Assembly (NCBI GenBank): GCA_012719445.1
Contig: JAAYAH010000078.1
Span: 1-38,817 of the forward strand
Source: Actinomycetales bacterium
GTDB taxonomy: Bacteria > Actinomycetota > Actinomycetes > Actinomycetales > Kineosporiaceae
Direction: 5' to 3'
DNA length: 38,817 nucleotides
Shown here: piece by piece, positions 8,261-15,935 of the stretch
Layout of the letters: each line of letters begins with the position of its first letter
Numbering within the stretch: the first letter of the stretch is position 1
Made by a program: the position numbers and the translations under genes
Notes under the pieces: model-generated
Told to the model about the DNA's origin: nothing
Database searches by the model: none
The model's input: only the letters and a program-made list of their open reading frames with translations

Positions 8261-9085
8261 TCACTGCCACGTCGCGGAGTCGGGGTCGATCCCGTTCCTC
8301 GCGGCGTTGGCGTCGATGGCGTTGCGCAGCCACCGGGTCAGACCCGGCTGGAGCCCGTCGTAGTAGGCGGAGAAGCCGGGGTCGCAGGCGTACATCCGGC
8401 CGAGGCAGACGTGCATGGAGTGGGTGCAGTCGAAGTAGGCGCCCATGGCGGCCCGGTGTCGTTCGACCAGGGCGCCCGCCGCGGCGCCGGCCGGGTCGAC
8501 GCCGGTACGTGCTGCCGCCGCGAGGTCGGCGTTGAGGTCCGTCATGGCGTCGTTGATCCGCCGCCAGTCGGAGGTGGTCATGGTGGCCGCGTTCTCGGCG
8601 TACTGCGCCCACTGGCCGGTGTCGCCCCACCGTCGCCGGGCCTGGGAGTACCAGGACGGCTGCCAGTCCCTGCCGAAGATCTCGACCTGCTCCTCAGGGG
8701 TGAGCACGGTCCCGGTCTCCCGCGCCTGGACGAGACGGTCGACGGCCTCGACCATGCCCTGCAACTGGGCGATCCGCTCCAGCAGCAGGGCCCGTTGCCG
8801 CCGCAGGGAGTCGTCCGGAGAGGACCGGTCGTCGAGCAGTTCGCCGATGCTGCCCAGTGACAGGCCCAGCTCACGGTAGATCAGTACCCGGTGGATCCGC
8901 GCGAGGTCACCGGCGGAGTAGAGCCGGTAGCCGGCCACCGTTCGTCCCGACGGTCGGACCAGCCCGATCCTGTCCCAGTGGTGCAGGGTCCGCACGGTCA
9001 CCCCGACCGCCGAGGCCGCTGCCCCGACCGTCAGGCCGTCGTCCGTCAGGCCGGCGTCCGCGGCGGCGTCGGCGGGCGCGGTCAT
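8261..9085 (-). CDS. MerR-family regulator with TipAS effector domain (TipAL-like)
   Basis: Transcription regulator of 274 aa. The N-terminal MerR winged helix (about 18-85) is LTVGAAASAVGVTVRTLHHWDRIGLVRPSGRTVAGYRLYSAGDLARI. A coiled dimerisation helix follows (RRQRALLLERIAQLQGMVEAVDRL). The C-terminal TipAS-type globin-like domain (about 130-270) contains RRRWGDTGQWAQYAEN and a Trp-rich helix. TipAL proteins bind thiopeptides or other hydrophobic multicyclic drugs and activate efflux or self-protection genes. I chose ATG at 9083-9085 because the frame further up overlaps the VOC gene. No ribosome site is seen; CAGACT lies 7 nt upstream, so the gene may be leaderless, or it may be read through from the VOC gene 41 bp upstream. 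Confidence 0.87.
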   Translation of the reverse strand: MTAPADAAADAGLTDDGLTVGAAASAVGVTVRTLHHWDRIGLVRPSGRTVAGYRLYSAGDLARIHRVLIYRELGLSLGSIGELLDDRSSPDDSLRRQRALLLERIAQLQGMVEAVDRLVQARETGTVLTPEEQVEIFGRDWQPSWYSQARRRWGDTGQWAQYAENAATMTTSDWRRINDAMTDLNADLAAAARTGVDPAGAAAGALVERHRAAMGAYFDCTHSMHVCLGRMYACDPGFSAYYDGLQPGLTRWLRNAIDANAARNGIDPDSATWQ

Positions 9086-9126
9086 GGCGGTCAGTCTGGC
9101 AGCCGGGGGCGACGCGGACGCCGTGC

Positions 9127-9642
9127 TCAGTCCTGACCGGTCCGTTCCGGGCTGAGGATGCCGATGGCCTCCAGGTTGCGGGCCTGTTCGCTGCCCGGCT
9201 CCAACTGCCGGGCGGCGGTGAGGATCACCCGGGCGTTCTCCGGCGTGATGACCTGGAGGTCGACGGTGTTCCACGGCGTCGGTGCAGGCCCGGTCGTGCA
9301 GCCGGGCAGCAACGACTCACACGCCTCGGCGACGGCGTCGAGCTGGCCGAGCACGCACGCGAAGCTGACGCTCGTCGCGGGCACCTCGCCGGCCCCACCG
9401 GAGACCAGTAACGCGTCCTGGAAGGCCCACCGGCGCAGGTGGGTGAGCCGGCCGGGGATGGTGAACAGGTCGAAGAAACCCAGACCACGCACCCAGAAGT
9501 CGACCGAGACGGCCAGGTCGGAGGTCGGGATCGTGACGAACATCGGCATCGCGTAGATCCCGCGGTAGACCTCCGGCGGCTTCACGTCGGGACCGGGTGC
9601 AGGTACCGGACTGATCTCGAAGGCGTTGTCGTAGTCGGCCAT
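9127..9642 (-). CDS. VOC-superfamily (glyoxalase/bleomycin-resistance fold) protein
   Basis: Small cytoplasmic protein of 171 aa. The central part fits one vicinal-oxygen-chelate module pair: VTIPTSDLAVSVDFWVRGLGFFDLFTIPG, then WAFQDALLVSGG, then PWNTVDLQVITPENARVILTAARQL. Members bind a metal and either isomerise/cleave substrates or sequester drugs; the exact role cannot be read. ATG at 9640-9642 follows GGAGGGTGACCGC, a good ribosome site. The C-terminal ~30 residues are an extra polar tail. It stands 41 bp upstream of a TipAL-like regulator in the same direction, which suggests drug sensing or sequestration (inference). Confidence 0.78.
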   Translation of the reverse strand: MADYDNAFEISPVPAPGPDVKPPEVYRGIYAMPMFVTIPTSDLAVSVDFWVRGLGFFDLFTIPGRLTHLRRWAFQDALLVSGGAGEVPATSVSFACVLGQLDAVAEACESLLPGCTTGPAPTPWNTVDLQVITPENARVILTAARQLEPGSEQARNLEAIGILSPERTGQD

Positions 9643-9657
9643 GCGGTCACCCTCCGG

Positions 9658-9674
9658 CCTGACGCGACGTCAGG
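9658..9674. promoter_or_regulatory. 17-bp palindrome upstream of the VOC gene
   Basis: CCTGACG-CGA-CGTCAGG is a perfect 7-3-7 inverted repeat 16 bp before the VOC start codon and 44 bp after the amidotransferase stop. It could be an operator for the VOC/MerR pair or, less likely, a small terminator hairpin for the upstream amidotransferase transcript. MerR proteins usually bind longer palindromes inside a 19-bp spacer, so the adjacent MerR gene is not an obvious match. Confidence 0.45.
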
Positions 9675-9717
9675 GTCAACCCGGATCGCCGGCGGGCCTG
9701 TTATCCCGGCATCTGGT

Positions 9718-10521
9718 TCAGGTTCCGGTGAGGCTGGCCTCGGGAGGCGCGGACAGCTCGGGCTCCCCGCCCACCGGCTCCGGGCCGGCGTACCGGGCGA
9801 CGAAGGCGCGCAGGATCTCGGGCGGGTGGACGACGGCGCTGCGCCGGGCCTCCGCCTTCAGCGTCTCCGTCTCCTCCGGCGCGAAGTACCCCGCGTTCCG
9901 GTAGACGTCGATCCGGGTGCACAGTCCCGCCACGTCGAGCTCGGGGTGGAACTGGGTGGCGTAGACGTTGTGGCCGACCCGGAACGCCTGCACGGGGCAG
10001 CCGGGAGCCGTCGCGAGCAGGTCGGCGTGCGGGGGGAGCTCGCTGATCGCCTCCTTGTGCCCGACGAAGGCGTCGAACGTCGCCGGAAGCCCGCGCAGCA
10101 GCGGGTCCCGGCGTCCCTCCGGCGTGAGCGTCACCGGGACGGCGCCCACCGGCTCCGGGTATCTGCGGTCGACCACGGCACCCTGGTGGGACCCCAGCGT
10201 GCCGATGGCGTAGCAGGCGCCGAGGAACGGGAAGTCCGCCGCGACCACGAGGTCGAACAGGGCGCGCAGGTCGGCCTCCACCCGTCGCTGCACCGGGGAC
10301 TTGGCCTGCTCGGGGTCGCTGGCGTTGAACGGCCCGCCGCCGAGCAGGACCCCGGACCAGTCCCGCAGGTCGACCTCCCCCAGCGCGCGCCGTTCCAGCC
10401 TGACCCGGCGCAGGTCACGCTCGTCGAGGCCGGAGAAGGTCAGGAACGACCGGTACTCGTCGTCGGCGGCCTCGTCCTCGGCTCTGGTCGCCAGGAGCAG
10501 GAACGGCTTCACGAGGGTCAC
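9718..10521 (-). CDS. Class-I glutamine amidotransferase domain protein
   Basis: 267 aa with a class-I GATase fold. The nucleophile elbow is FLGACYAIG (Cys103), preceded by the oxyanion-type GVLLGGGPFN, and the catalytic His is in YATQFHPELD. These proteins release ammonia from glutamine or hydrolyse gamma-glutamyl bonds; no synthetase domain is fused, so the acceptor is unknown. The frame begins at GTG 10519-10521. A second GTG at 10510-10512, preceded by AGGGTGA, is an equally good start. It begins only 18 bp after the Pnkp stop on the same strand, so it is probably co-transcribed with the RNA repair genes. Relatives are annotated as GMP-synthase-like amidotransferases. Confidence 0.85.
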   Translation of the reverse strand: MTLVKPFLLLATRAEDEAADDEYRSFLTFSGLDERDLRRVRLERRALGEVDLRDWSGVLLGGGPFNASDPEQAKSPVQRRVEADLRALFDLVVAADFPFLGACYAIGTLGSHQGAVVDRRYPEPVGAVPVTLTPEGRRDPLLRGLPATFDAFVGHKEAISELPPHADLLATAPGCPVQAFRVGHNVYATQFHPELDVAGLCTRIDVYRNAGYFAPEETETLKAEARRSAVVHPPEILRAFVARYAGPEPVGGEPELSAPPEASLTGT

Positions 10522-10539
10522 CCTACGTGAACGGCAATC

Positions 10540-13122
10540 TCACAGCCGGGGGTCCACCGGCTCCGACTCCAGGGCGAGCACGGCGAAGACGCACTCGTGC
10601 ACCCGCCACAGCGGCTCCCCCCGCGCCGCTCGCTCCAGGGCCTCCAGCCCGAGGGCGTACTCCCGTGCGGCGAGCGCCCGCTTGCGCCCGAGGCCGCGGG
10701 ACCGCAGCCGGTCCAGGTTGACGGGTTCGGTGTAGTCGGGACCGTAGATGATCCGCAGGTACTCGCGACCGCGCACCTTCAGCCCGGGCTGGACCGGTCC
10801 GCGCTGCCCGGGGACGAGGTTAGCCGCGGGCTTGACCACCATGCCCTCTCCCCCGCCGGCCGTCAGCGCCTCCCACCAGGCGGTCCCCTCGGCCGTCGAG
10901 CCGGGGTCCGTCGTGTCCACGGCCAGCCGACGGGTCGGCGTGACCAGGTCGGGAGCGGCGGTGACGAGCCGGTCGGCGAGGTCGAGGTGCCACGGGTGCG
11001 GACGGTCGTGGAAGGTCCTGCCCTCGGCTGCGAGCACCTGGAACGGGGCGATCCGGACACCGTCGAGGCCCTGCGTCGGCCAGCAGTACCGCCGGTAGGC
11101 CGCGGTGAACGCCTCGGCATTGACCACCCGGTCCCTGCTGCGGGTGAGCAGGTCGGTGACGTCGAAGCCGTTCCCTGCGGCTCGTTCGAGGGCGGCGACG
11201 GCCGGGGGCAGCGCGGCGCGGGCCGCGGCACCGACGGCGGCGTACTGGTGACGCAGCAGGTCCTCGGCCTTGACGCTCCACGGCAGCAACTCGGTGTCCA
11301 GGAGCACCCAGGAGGTGTCCAGCTCGGCGAACACCCCGGCGTCCTCGATCGCGTCCCGGAGCCGGGCGACGAGGTCCGCGGTGAGCCCGCCGGGGAGGAA
11401 ACCCCGGCCGGTGCGGGTCCACACCGCTCCGATCGCGTCGTCCGGCGCGCCGAAGCGGGCCCGCGCCGCGGCCAGGTCCCGACAGACCAGGGCGACGGCC
11501 CGGGAGCCCATGTGCTTCTCCTCGCAGACCACGGCCCCGACCCCGTCCGCACGGTAGGTGTCGAAGGCCTCGTCCGGATGCTCCAGCAGCTCGGTGCGGG
11601 TCGAGGTGGCCACGGGGCTCATCGTCGGCGGCAGGTACAGCAGCCACCGGGGGTCCACCGCGAACCGGCTCATCACCTCCAGCGCCGCCGCGGCGTTCGC
11701 CGCCCGCACGGTGACCCGGCCGAGGTGGCGGGTGTGCACCACCCGGTCGCCGGTGACGTCGGTGAGGTCGAGCACCTCGGGGTCCCTGCGGGCTGCCCTC
11801 GGCTCGGCCCCGGCGGCGGCGGGGAACGGCCGGACGGGATCGGCGTGGACCTGCCGGGCCGGGACGGCGACCAGCTCGCGCTCGGGGTAGCGCAGCGCGG
11901 TGAGACGTCCGCCGAAGACGCAGCCGGTGTCCAGGCACAGGGTGTTGTTGACCCACTCCGGTTCGACGACGGGGGTGTGCCCGTAGAGGACCGTTGCGCT
12001 GCCCCGGTACTCCTCCGCCCAGGGATAGCGGACCGGCAGCCCGTACTCGTCGGACTCCCCTGTCGTCTGCCCGTACAGGCAGAAGTCCCTGACCCGGCCG
12101 GAGGCCCGGCCCTGGTACCGCTCGAGGAGTCCGGCGTGCGCGACGACGAGGCGGCCGCCGTCCAGGACGTAGTGCGAGACCAGGCCGTCGAGGAAGCGCT
12201 CGACCTCGGCCACGAAACCGGCCGGCTCGGCGGCGAGCTGTTCCAGCGACTCGGCGAGTCCGTGGGTGACCTGCACCTTCCGGCCCCGCAGGGCGCGCAG
12301 AAGCTTGTTCTCGTGGTTGCCCGGCACGCAGAGCGCATCCCCCGCGGCGACCATCCCCATGACCAGCCGCAGCACCCCGGGGGTGTGGGGTCCTCTGTCG
12401 ACCAGGTCGCCGAGGAGGACAACGCGCCGCCGGTCGGGGTGGCTCGCCCCGACCGGACGGCCGTCCGCGTCGCGCCCGAGCCGGTACCCGAGCCGGGTGA
12501 GCAGCTCCTCCAGCTCCTCCAGGCACCCGTGCACGTCGCCGACGACGTCGAACGGCCCGGTCTCGTGCCGGAGGTCGTTGTACAGCCTGGTCCGGGTGAC
12601 CACGGCCGCGGAGGCCTCGTCCTCCGACCGGAGCACGTGCACGCCCCGGAACCCCTCCCGGGCGAGCCCCCGGAGTCCCCGGCGCAGCTGACCGTGCTGG
12701 CGACGGAGGACGTGCGCGCCGAACCGGCGGTCGGGCCGGTCGGCGTTGCGGGCGGCGCAGACCCGCTCCGGGAGGTCGAGGACCACCGCCACCGGCAGCA
12801 CGTCGTGCTCTCTCGCCAGGGCGATGAGGTCCCTGCGGGCCTCACGCTGCACGTTGGTGGCGTCGACGACGGTGAGCCGGCCCGCGGCCAGCCGCTTGGC
12901 GGCGATGTACCGGAGCACGTCGAAGGAGTCGGCCGAGGCGGCCTGGTCGTTCTCGTCGTCCGAGACCAGCCCCCGGCAGCGGTCGCTGGACAGCACCTCG
13001 GTGGGGGCGAAGTGGGTCCTGGCGAAGGTGGACTTGCCCGAGCCTGTCGTGCCGACGAGGACGACGAGGCTCAGCTCCGGGATCGCGATCTCCCGTCGAT
13101 CCGTCGTGGGAACGTCGATCAC
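10540..13122 (-). CDS. pnkp: Bacterial Pnkp: polynucleotide kinase / 2',3'-phosphatase / ligase
   Basis: Trifunctional RNA end-healing and sealing enzyme, 860 aa, close to the roughly 870 aa of the Clostridium thermocellum enzyme. The kinase domain has P-loop GTTGSGKST at 24-32 and phosphorylates the 5'-OH. The binuclear metallophosphoesterase domain has GDVHG at 195-199, LLGDLVDRGPHTPG, VPGNHENKLL, VAHAG and YGHTPV, and removes the 2',3'-cyclic phosphate. The C-terminal nucleotidyltransferase (ligase) domain has motif I EKHMGSRA with the adenylation Lys536 and a later GGEGMVVKP motif. GTG at 13120-13122 follows GAGGAGG and overlaps the Hen1 stop as GTGA. In this system Pnkp needs Hen1 to complete ligation, in agreement with the tight coupling. 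Confidence 0.96.
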   Translation of the reverse strand: MIDVPTTDRREIAIPELSLVVLVGTTGSGKSTFARTHFAPTEVLSSDRCRGLVSDDENDQAASADSFDVLRYIAAKRLAAGRLTVVDATNVQREARRDLIALAREHDVLPVAVVLDLPERVCAARNADRPDRRFGAHVLRRQHGQLRRGLRGLAREGFRGVHVLRSEDEASAAVVTRTRLYNDLRHETGPFDVVGDVHGCLEELEELLTRLGYRLGRDADGRPVGASHPDRRRVVLLGDLVDRGPHTPGVLRLVMGMVAAGDALCVPGNHENKLLRALRGRKVQVTHGLAESLEQLAAEPAGFVAEVERFLDGLVSHYVLDGGRLVVAHAGLLERYQGRASGRVRDFCLYGQTTGESDEYGLPVRYPWAEEYRGSATVLYGHTPVVEPEWVNNTLCLDTGCVFGGRLTALRYPERELVAVPARQVHADPVRPFPAAAGAEPRAARRDPEVLDLTDVTGDRVVHTRHLGRVTVRAANAAAALEVMSRFAVDPRWLLYLPPTMSPVATSTRTELLEHPDEAFDTYRADGVGAVVCEEKHMGSRAVALVCRDLAAARARFGAPDDAIGAVWTRTGRGFLPGGLTADLVARLRDAIEDAGVFAELDTSWVLLDTELLPWSVKAEDLLRHQYAAVGAAARAALPPAVAALERAAGNGFDVTDLLTRSRDRVVNAEAFTAAYRRYCWPTQGLDGVRIAPFQVLAAEGRTFHDRPHPWHLDLADRLVTAAPDLVTPTRRLAVDTTDPGSTAEGTAWWEALTAGGGEGMVVKPAANLVPGQRGPVQPGLKVRGREYLRIIYGPDYTEPVNLDRLRSRGLGRKRALAAREYALGLEALERAARGEPLWRVHECVFAVLALESEPVDPRL

Positions 13123-14597
13123 CTGGGTGCCTCCTCGTCCGATCCGGTCCGGCTGAACACCGCGAGCTGGGTCGGCGGTCCCACCTCGGGGTCGACCGGT
13201 CCCACGGGCAACAGCCGCACCCGGTAGCCGAACCGGTCGGCCACGCGGTGCGCCCAGTCGCCGAACTCGGCCCGGGTCCATTCGAACCGGTGGTCGCGGT
13301 GCCGGAGGGCGCCCTCGGCGAGGCCGTCGAACCGCACGTTGTACTCGACGTTGGGCGTCGTGACGATCACCGTTCCCGGCGCCGCCGCCCCGAACACGGT
13401 GGTCTCCAGGGCTGCCAGCCGCGACGGGTCGACGTGCTCGACGACCTCCATGAGCACCGCGGCGTCCAGTCCGGTGAGCCGGTCGTCGCGGTAGGTCAGC
13501 GAGGACTGGAAGACCCGCAGCCGTTGCCGTCTCCGCTCCGGCATCCGGTCCAGCCGGAGCCGGCGCCCCGCGATCTCCAGTGCCCGGACGGACACGTCCA
13601 CAACCACGATCTCGGTGAAGGAGGGCTCCGCCAGGAGCGCCGGCACCAGGTCGCCCTGGCCGCAGCCGAGGTCACCGACCCGCCGGGCTCCCGCCGCCCG
13701 CAGAGCGGCCAGCACCGCACCCTGACGCTGTCGGGCCAGCGGCACCGGCCGGTCCGGCTCGTCACCGATCTCCGCGGTGTCGACGGCGTCGTCCAGCGCG
13801 TCGGGGTCGGCGTCGTCGACCTCGGCCAGCCGGGCGAGCGCGGATCGGGTGAGCCCGGAGCGGTGCGCGAGGTAGCGGCGGGTGATGAGCTGCTTGTCCG
13901 GGTGGGCGGCCAGCCAGCCGGTCCCGGCCCGGACCAGCTTGTCCACCTCCTCGGGGCTGACCCAGTAGTGCTTGGCGTCGTCCAGCACGGGCAGCAGCAC
14001 GTACAGGTGGTTGAGCGCGTCGGCGAGCCTCAGCTCCCCCGAGAGCCGGAGGTCGACGTACCGCGAGTCACCCCATGCGGGCACCGTCTCGTCGAGGGGC
14101 ACCGCGGTGGCCGTCACCTGCCAGCCGAGCGGGGCGAACAGCCGGTGCGCGAGCTCGGGCCCGCCCCGGCACGGCAGCGCCGGGACGTGGAGCTCCAGGG
14201 GCAGTCGGTCGGCCGCGAGCTCCGGGCGGGCGGAGCACCGACCCCGCATCGCGGTCCGGAAGACCCGGCCGATCGCCGTGGCGAGCATGCTCGAGGCGGC
14301 GTAGGGCCGGTCGTTGACGTAGTGCCAGAGGCTGACGTGCTGGTCCCGGTGCTCGCCGCGGCCGCGGACCAGCCCCACCGGGTCGACCTCCAGCAGCAGG
14401 GCGGCCGTGCAGCGGTCCTCGGTCGCCTCGGGGAAGAACACGTGTGCCGTGCCCGTCGCCACCTCGAACGCCTGCACCCGGTGCGGGTGCTTGTGCAGCA
14501 GGAAGCCCAGGTCGGTGGTCGGCGGGCGGTCCTGGGACGTCGCAGGGTGGTCAGGTCTCGTCGCCGGAGGGCGGCGCAGGGTCACGGTCACGAACAC
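13119..14597 (-). CDS. hen1: Hen1: 3'-terminal RNA ribose 2'-O-methyltransferase
   Basis: SAM-dependent enzyme of 492 aa that methylates the 2'-OH at a broken RNA 3' end before ligation, making the repaired site resistant to the same ribotoxin. The bacterial N-terminal domain (LGFLLHKHPHRVQAF through about residue 250) stimulates Pnkp ligase activity. The C-terminal methyltransferase has the SAM site VGDLGCGQGDLVPALL and the Hen1 metal ligands Glu384, Glu387 and His388 (MEVVEHVDP) plus His436 (HRDHRFEW). As I recall them, the C. thermocellum ligands are E366, E369, H370 and H418; all four are shifted here by exactly 18. GTG at 14595-14597 starts the typical MxxTxTLRRPPATD N-terminus, with GAGG about 10 nt upstream. 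Confidence 0.96.
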   Translation of the reverse strand: MFVTVTLRRPPATRPDHPATSQDRPPTTDLGFLLHKHPHRVQAFEVATGTAHVFFPEATEDRCTAALLLEVDPVGLVRGRGEHRDQHVSLWHYVNDRPYAASSMLATAIGRVFRTAMRGRCSARPELAADRLPLELHVPALPCRGGPELAHRLFAPLGWQVTATAVPLDETVPAWGDSRYVDLRLSGELRLADALNHLYVLLPVLDDAKHYWVSPEEVDKLVRAGTGWLAAHPDKQLITRRYLAHRSGLTRSALARLAEVDDADPDALDDAVDTAEIGDEPDRPVPLARQRQGAVLAALRAAGARRVGDLGCGQGDLVPALLAEPSFTEIVVVDVSVRALEIAGRRLRLDRMPERRRQRLRVFQSSLTYRDDRLTGLDAAVLMEVVEHVDPSRLAALETTVFGAAAPGTVIVTTPNVEYNVRFDGLAEGALRHRDHRFEWTRAEFGDWAHRVADRFGYRVRLLPVGPVDPEVGPPTQLAVFSRTGSDEEAPR

Positions 14598-14630
14598 AAG
14601 AGATCATCCTCGCCGAACGCCCGGGCACCG

Positions 14631-14981
14631 TCACACGACTTTCCCTGATGTCCGCCACGCCCGTGTCCCGCCGGTGCCGGGGACGTCGACGACGAGGTTC
14701 GAGGCCTCAGCGACGGCAGGTCCCCGAGCCACACCTCGGTCCGTCGGCAGGACCGGTCCCAGCCGCATCGTCGCCCAGTGGCGGACCCGCCGGGTCGCGA
14801 GATCCAGGCGGTGGATGTCGACGAGGCCCTCGCCGTGGACGAGGAGCAGGGCGCATCCCCCGTGGTCCGCCATCACCACCTGGTCCGCCGGGACGTCCCA
14901 GCGGGCGCGTTCCCTCCCGTCTCCGGTCAGCAGCCGTACTCCGAGGTCGCCGAGGGCGACGAGCACCCCGCCGGGTGCCAA
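14631..14981 (-). CDS. Short beta-propeller-like ORF, possibly frameshifted at its start
   Basis: 116 aa from TTG 14979-14981. The sequence GDLGVRLLTGDGRERARWDVPADQVVMADHGGCALLLVHGEGLVDIHRLDLATRRVRHW reads like one or two beta-propeller blades, and resembles the bpX propellers of MoxR-vWA ternary systems (from memory, weak). The frame stays open upstream to a TGA at 15018-15020 (first sense codon 15017), adding ELPAATTISDTAL without a good start. The natural ATG at 15019-15021, overlapping the Clp-N stop as TAATG, is in another frame, so a 1-nt change would join it to this ORF. It is either a damaged gene, a sequencing slip or a TTG-started protein. Hen1 starts 33 bp downstream. Confidence 0.5.
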   Translation of the reverse strand: MAPGGVLVALGDLGVRLLTGDGRERARWDVPADQVVMADHGGCALLLVHGEGLVDIHRLDLATRRVRHWATMRLGPVLPTDRGVARGPAVAEASNLVVDVPGTGGTRAWRTSGKVV

Positions 14982-15020
14982 CGCGGTGTCGCTGATCGTC
15001 GTGGCAGCCGGTAGCTCTCA

Positions 15021-15716
15021 TTAGGCGGAGCGGCGGAGCCCGGATTCCACGACCGTGCGCAGCTGTGCCGTGGGCACCGCCAGCCGTCCCAGCACCGCCG
15101 CCGCGGTGCCCTCACCGGTGCGGAGCAGGCCCAGCAGCAGGTGCGCTTCGGTGATCTCCCTGCTGCCGAGCCGGATCGCCTCCCGCAGGGCGAGTTCCAG
15201 CGCCTTCCTCGCGGCCGGGGTGAAGGGGAGGTGCCGCCTTCCCTCCCCGCTCGTGCTGCGGAGCAGGTCGAGCTCCCGCACCGGTCGCCCTCTCCCCCGG
15301 CGGCGACCTCCGCGACGGCCCAGCAACCTGCCGAGCCCGCGCCGGCCGGAGGCGCCGCCGGAGACGGGCCTGTCGAGAACGCCCTCACCGAACCGGCTCT
15401 CGACGGCCTCCCGGATCCGGTCCAGGTCGATCCCGATCGCCGCGAGCGCCGCGGCGTCGTCGATGGCGACGTCACCGCGCCACTCCGTCGGTGTGCCCGG
15501 CGCCGTGGTGACGGCGTCGAGCAGGGCGGTGAGCTCCCGCTCCACCGAGACGGCGGTCACCCCGTTCCCGGCGAGGGCGTCGGCGACCCGACCGGGACGG
15601 TCGGTGACGGCGAGCAGCAGGTGCACGGTGCCGATCGCGGGGTGCCCGAGCCGGGCGGCCGTCTCCTGCGAGCCGACGACCGCGTCGCGGGCGGTGCGGG
15701 TGAAGTGTTCGAACAC
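15021..15716 (-). CDS. Clp N-terminal-domain protein without ATPase module
   Basis: 231 aa containing the two Clp-N repeats that in ClpA/ClpC bind substrates or adaptors. Repeat 1 is FEHFTRTARDAVVGSQETAARLGHPAIGTVHLLLAVTD; repeat 2 is LPFTPAARKALELALREAIRLGSREITEAHLLLGLLRTGEGTAAAVL. Between them lie an acidic helix and an Arg/Gly-rich linker (about residues 125-150). There is no Walker A or AAA+ domain, so it cannot unfold proteins itself; a role as adaptor or decoy for ClpC1 is inference. GTG at 15714-15716 follows GGAGG. The HTH gene ends 2 bp upstream and the propeller-like ORF follows immediately. HTH plus Clp-N pairs are common in actinomycetes. Confidence 0.85.
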   Translation of the reverse strand: MFEHFTRTARDAVVGSQETAARLGHPAIGTVHLLLAVTDRPGRVADALAGNGVTAVSVERELTALLDAVTTAPGTPTEWRGDVAIDDAAALAAIGIDLDRIREAVESRFGEGVLDRPVSGGASGRRGLGRLLGRRGGRRRGRGRPVRELDLLRSTSGEGRRHLPFTPAARKALELALREAIRLGSREITEAHLLLGLLRTGEGTAAAVLGRLAVPTAQLRTVVESGLRRSA

Positions 15717-15718
15717 GG

Positions 15719-15931
15719 CTACCTCCGGCGGCTGTGCTTGCGGTGGACGGTCTGCTTGGTGACGCCGAGCTCGTCGGCGATGTCCTGCCATGACCAGCCG
15801 AGGGCCCTGGCGTTGTCGACCTGGAGCGCCTCGATCCGTTCGAGCAGCTGGCGCAGGGCCGCCACGGCTCTCAGCCCGAGCCGGGGGTCCTGGTTGTCGA
15901 GATCCTTGGCGAGGTCCGCTGCTGGGATCAT
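15719..15931 (-). CDS. Small helix-turn-helix regulator
   Basis: 70 aa. A helix (DPRLGLRAVAALRQLLERIEALQVDNARALG) precedes a clear HTH (WSWQDIADELGVTKQTVHRKH) and a basic tail. I take ATG 15929-15931 (MIPAADLAKDLD) as the start. The upstream in-frame ATG at 15970 lies inside an operator and in front of the -10, and no ribosome site precedes 15931, consistent with a leaderless message starting at that ATG. It is the first gene of a run with the Clp-N, propeller, Hen1, Pnkp and amidotransferase genes, and the two palindromes over its promoter suggest autoregulation (inference). Confidence 0.85.
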   Translation of the reverse strand: MIPAADLAKDLDNQDPRLGLRAVAALRQLLERIEALQVDNARALGWSWQDIADELGVTKQTVHRKHSRRR

Positions 15932-15935
15932 GCTC

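Noticed and set aside
10597-13227. 876-residue plus-strand open frame opposite pnkp
   Set aside because: Antisense shadow of a gene with complete kinase, phosphatase and ligase motifs; its product has only charged, low-complexity sequence.
13248-14648. 466-residue plus-strand open frame opposite hen1
   Set aside because: Antisense shadow; composition follows the codon bias of hen1 and shows no domain.
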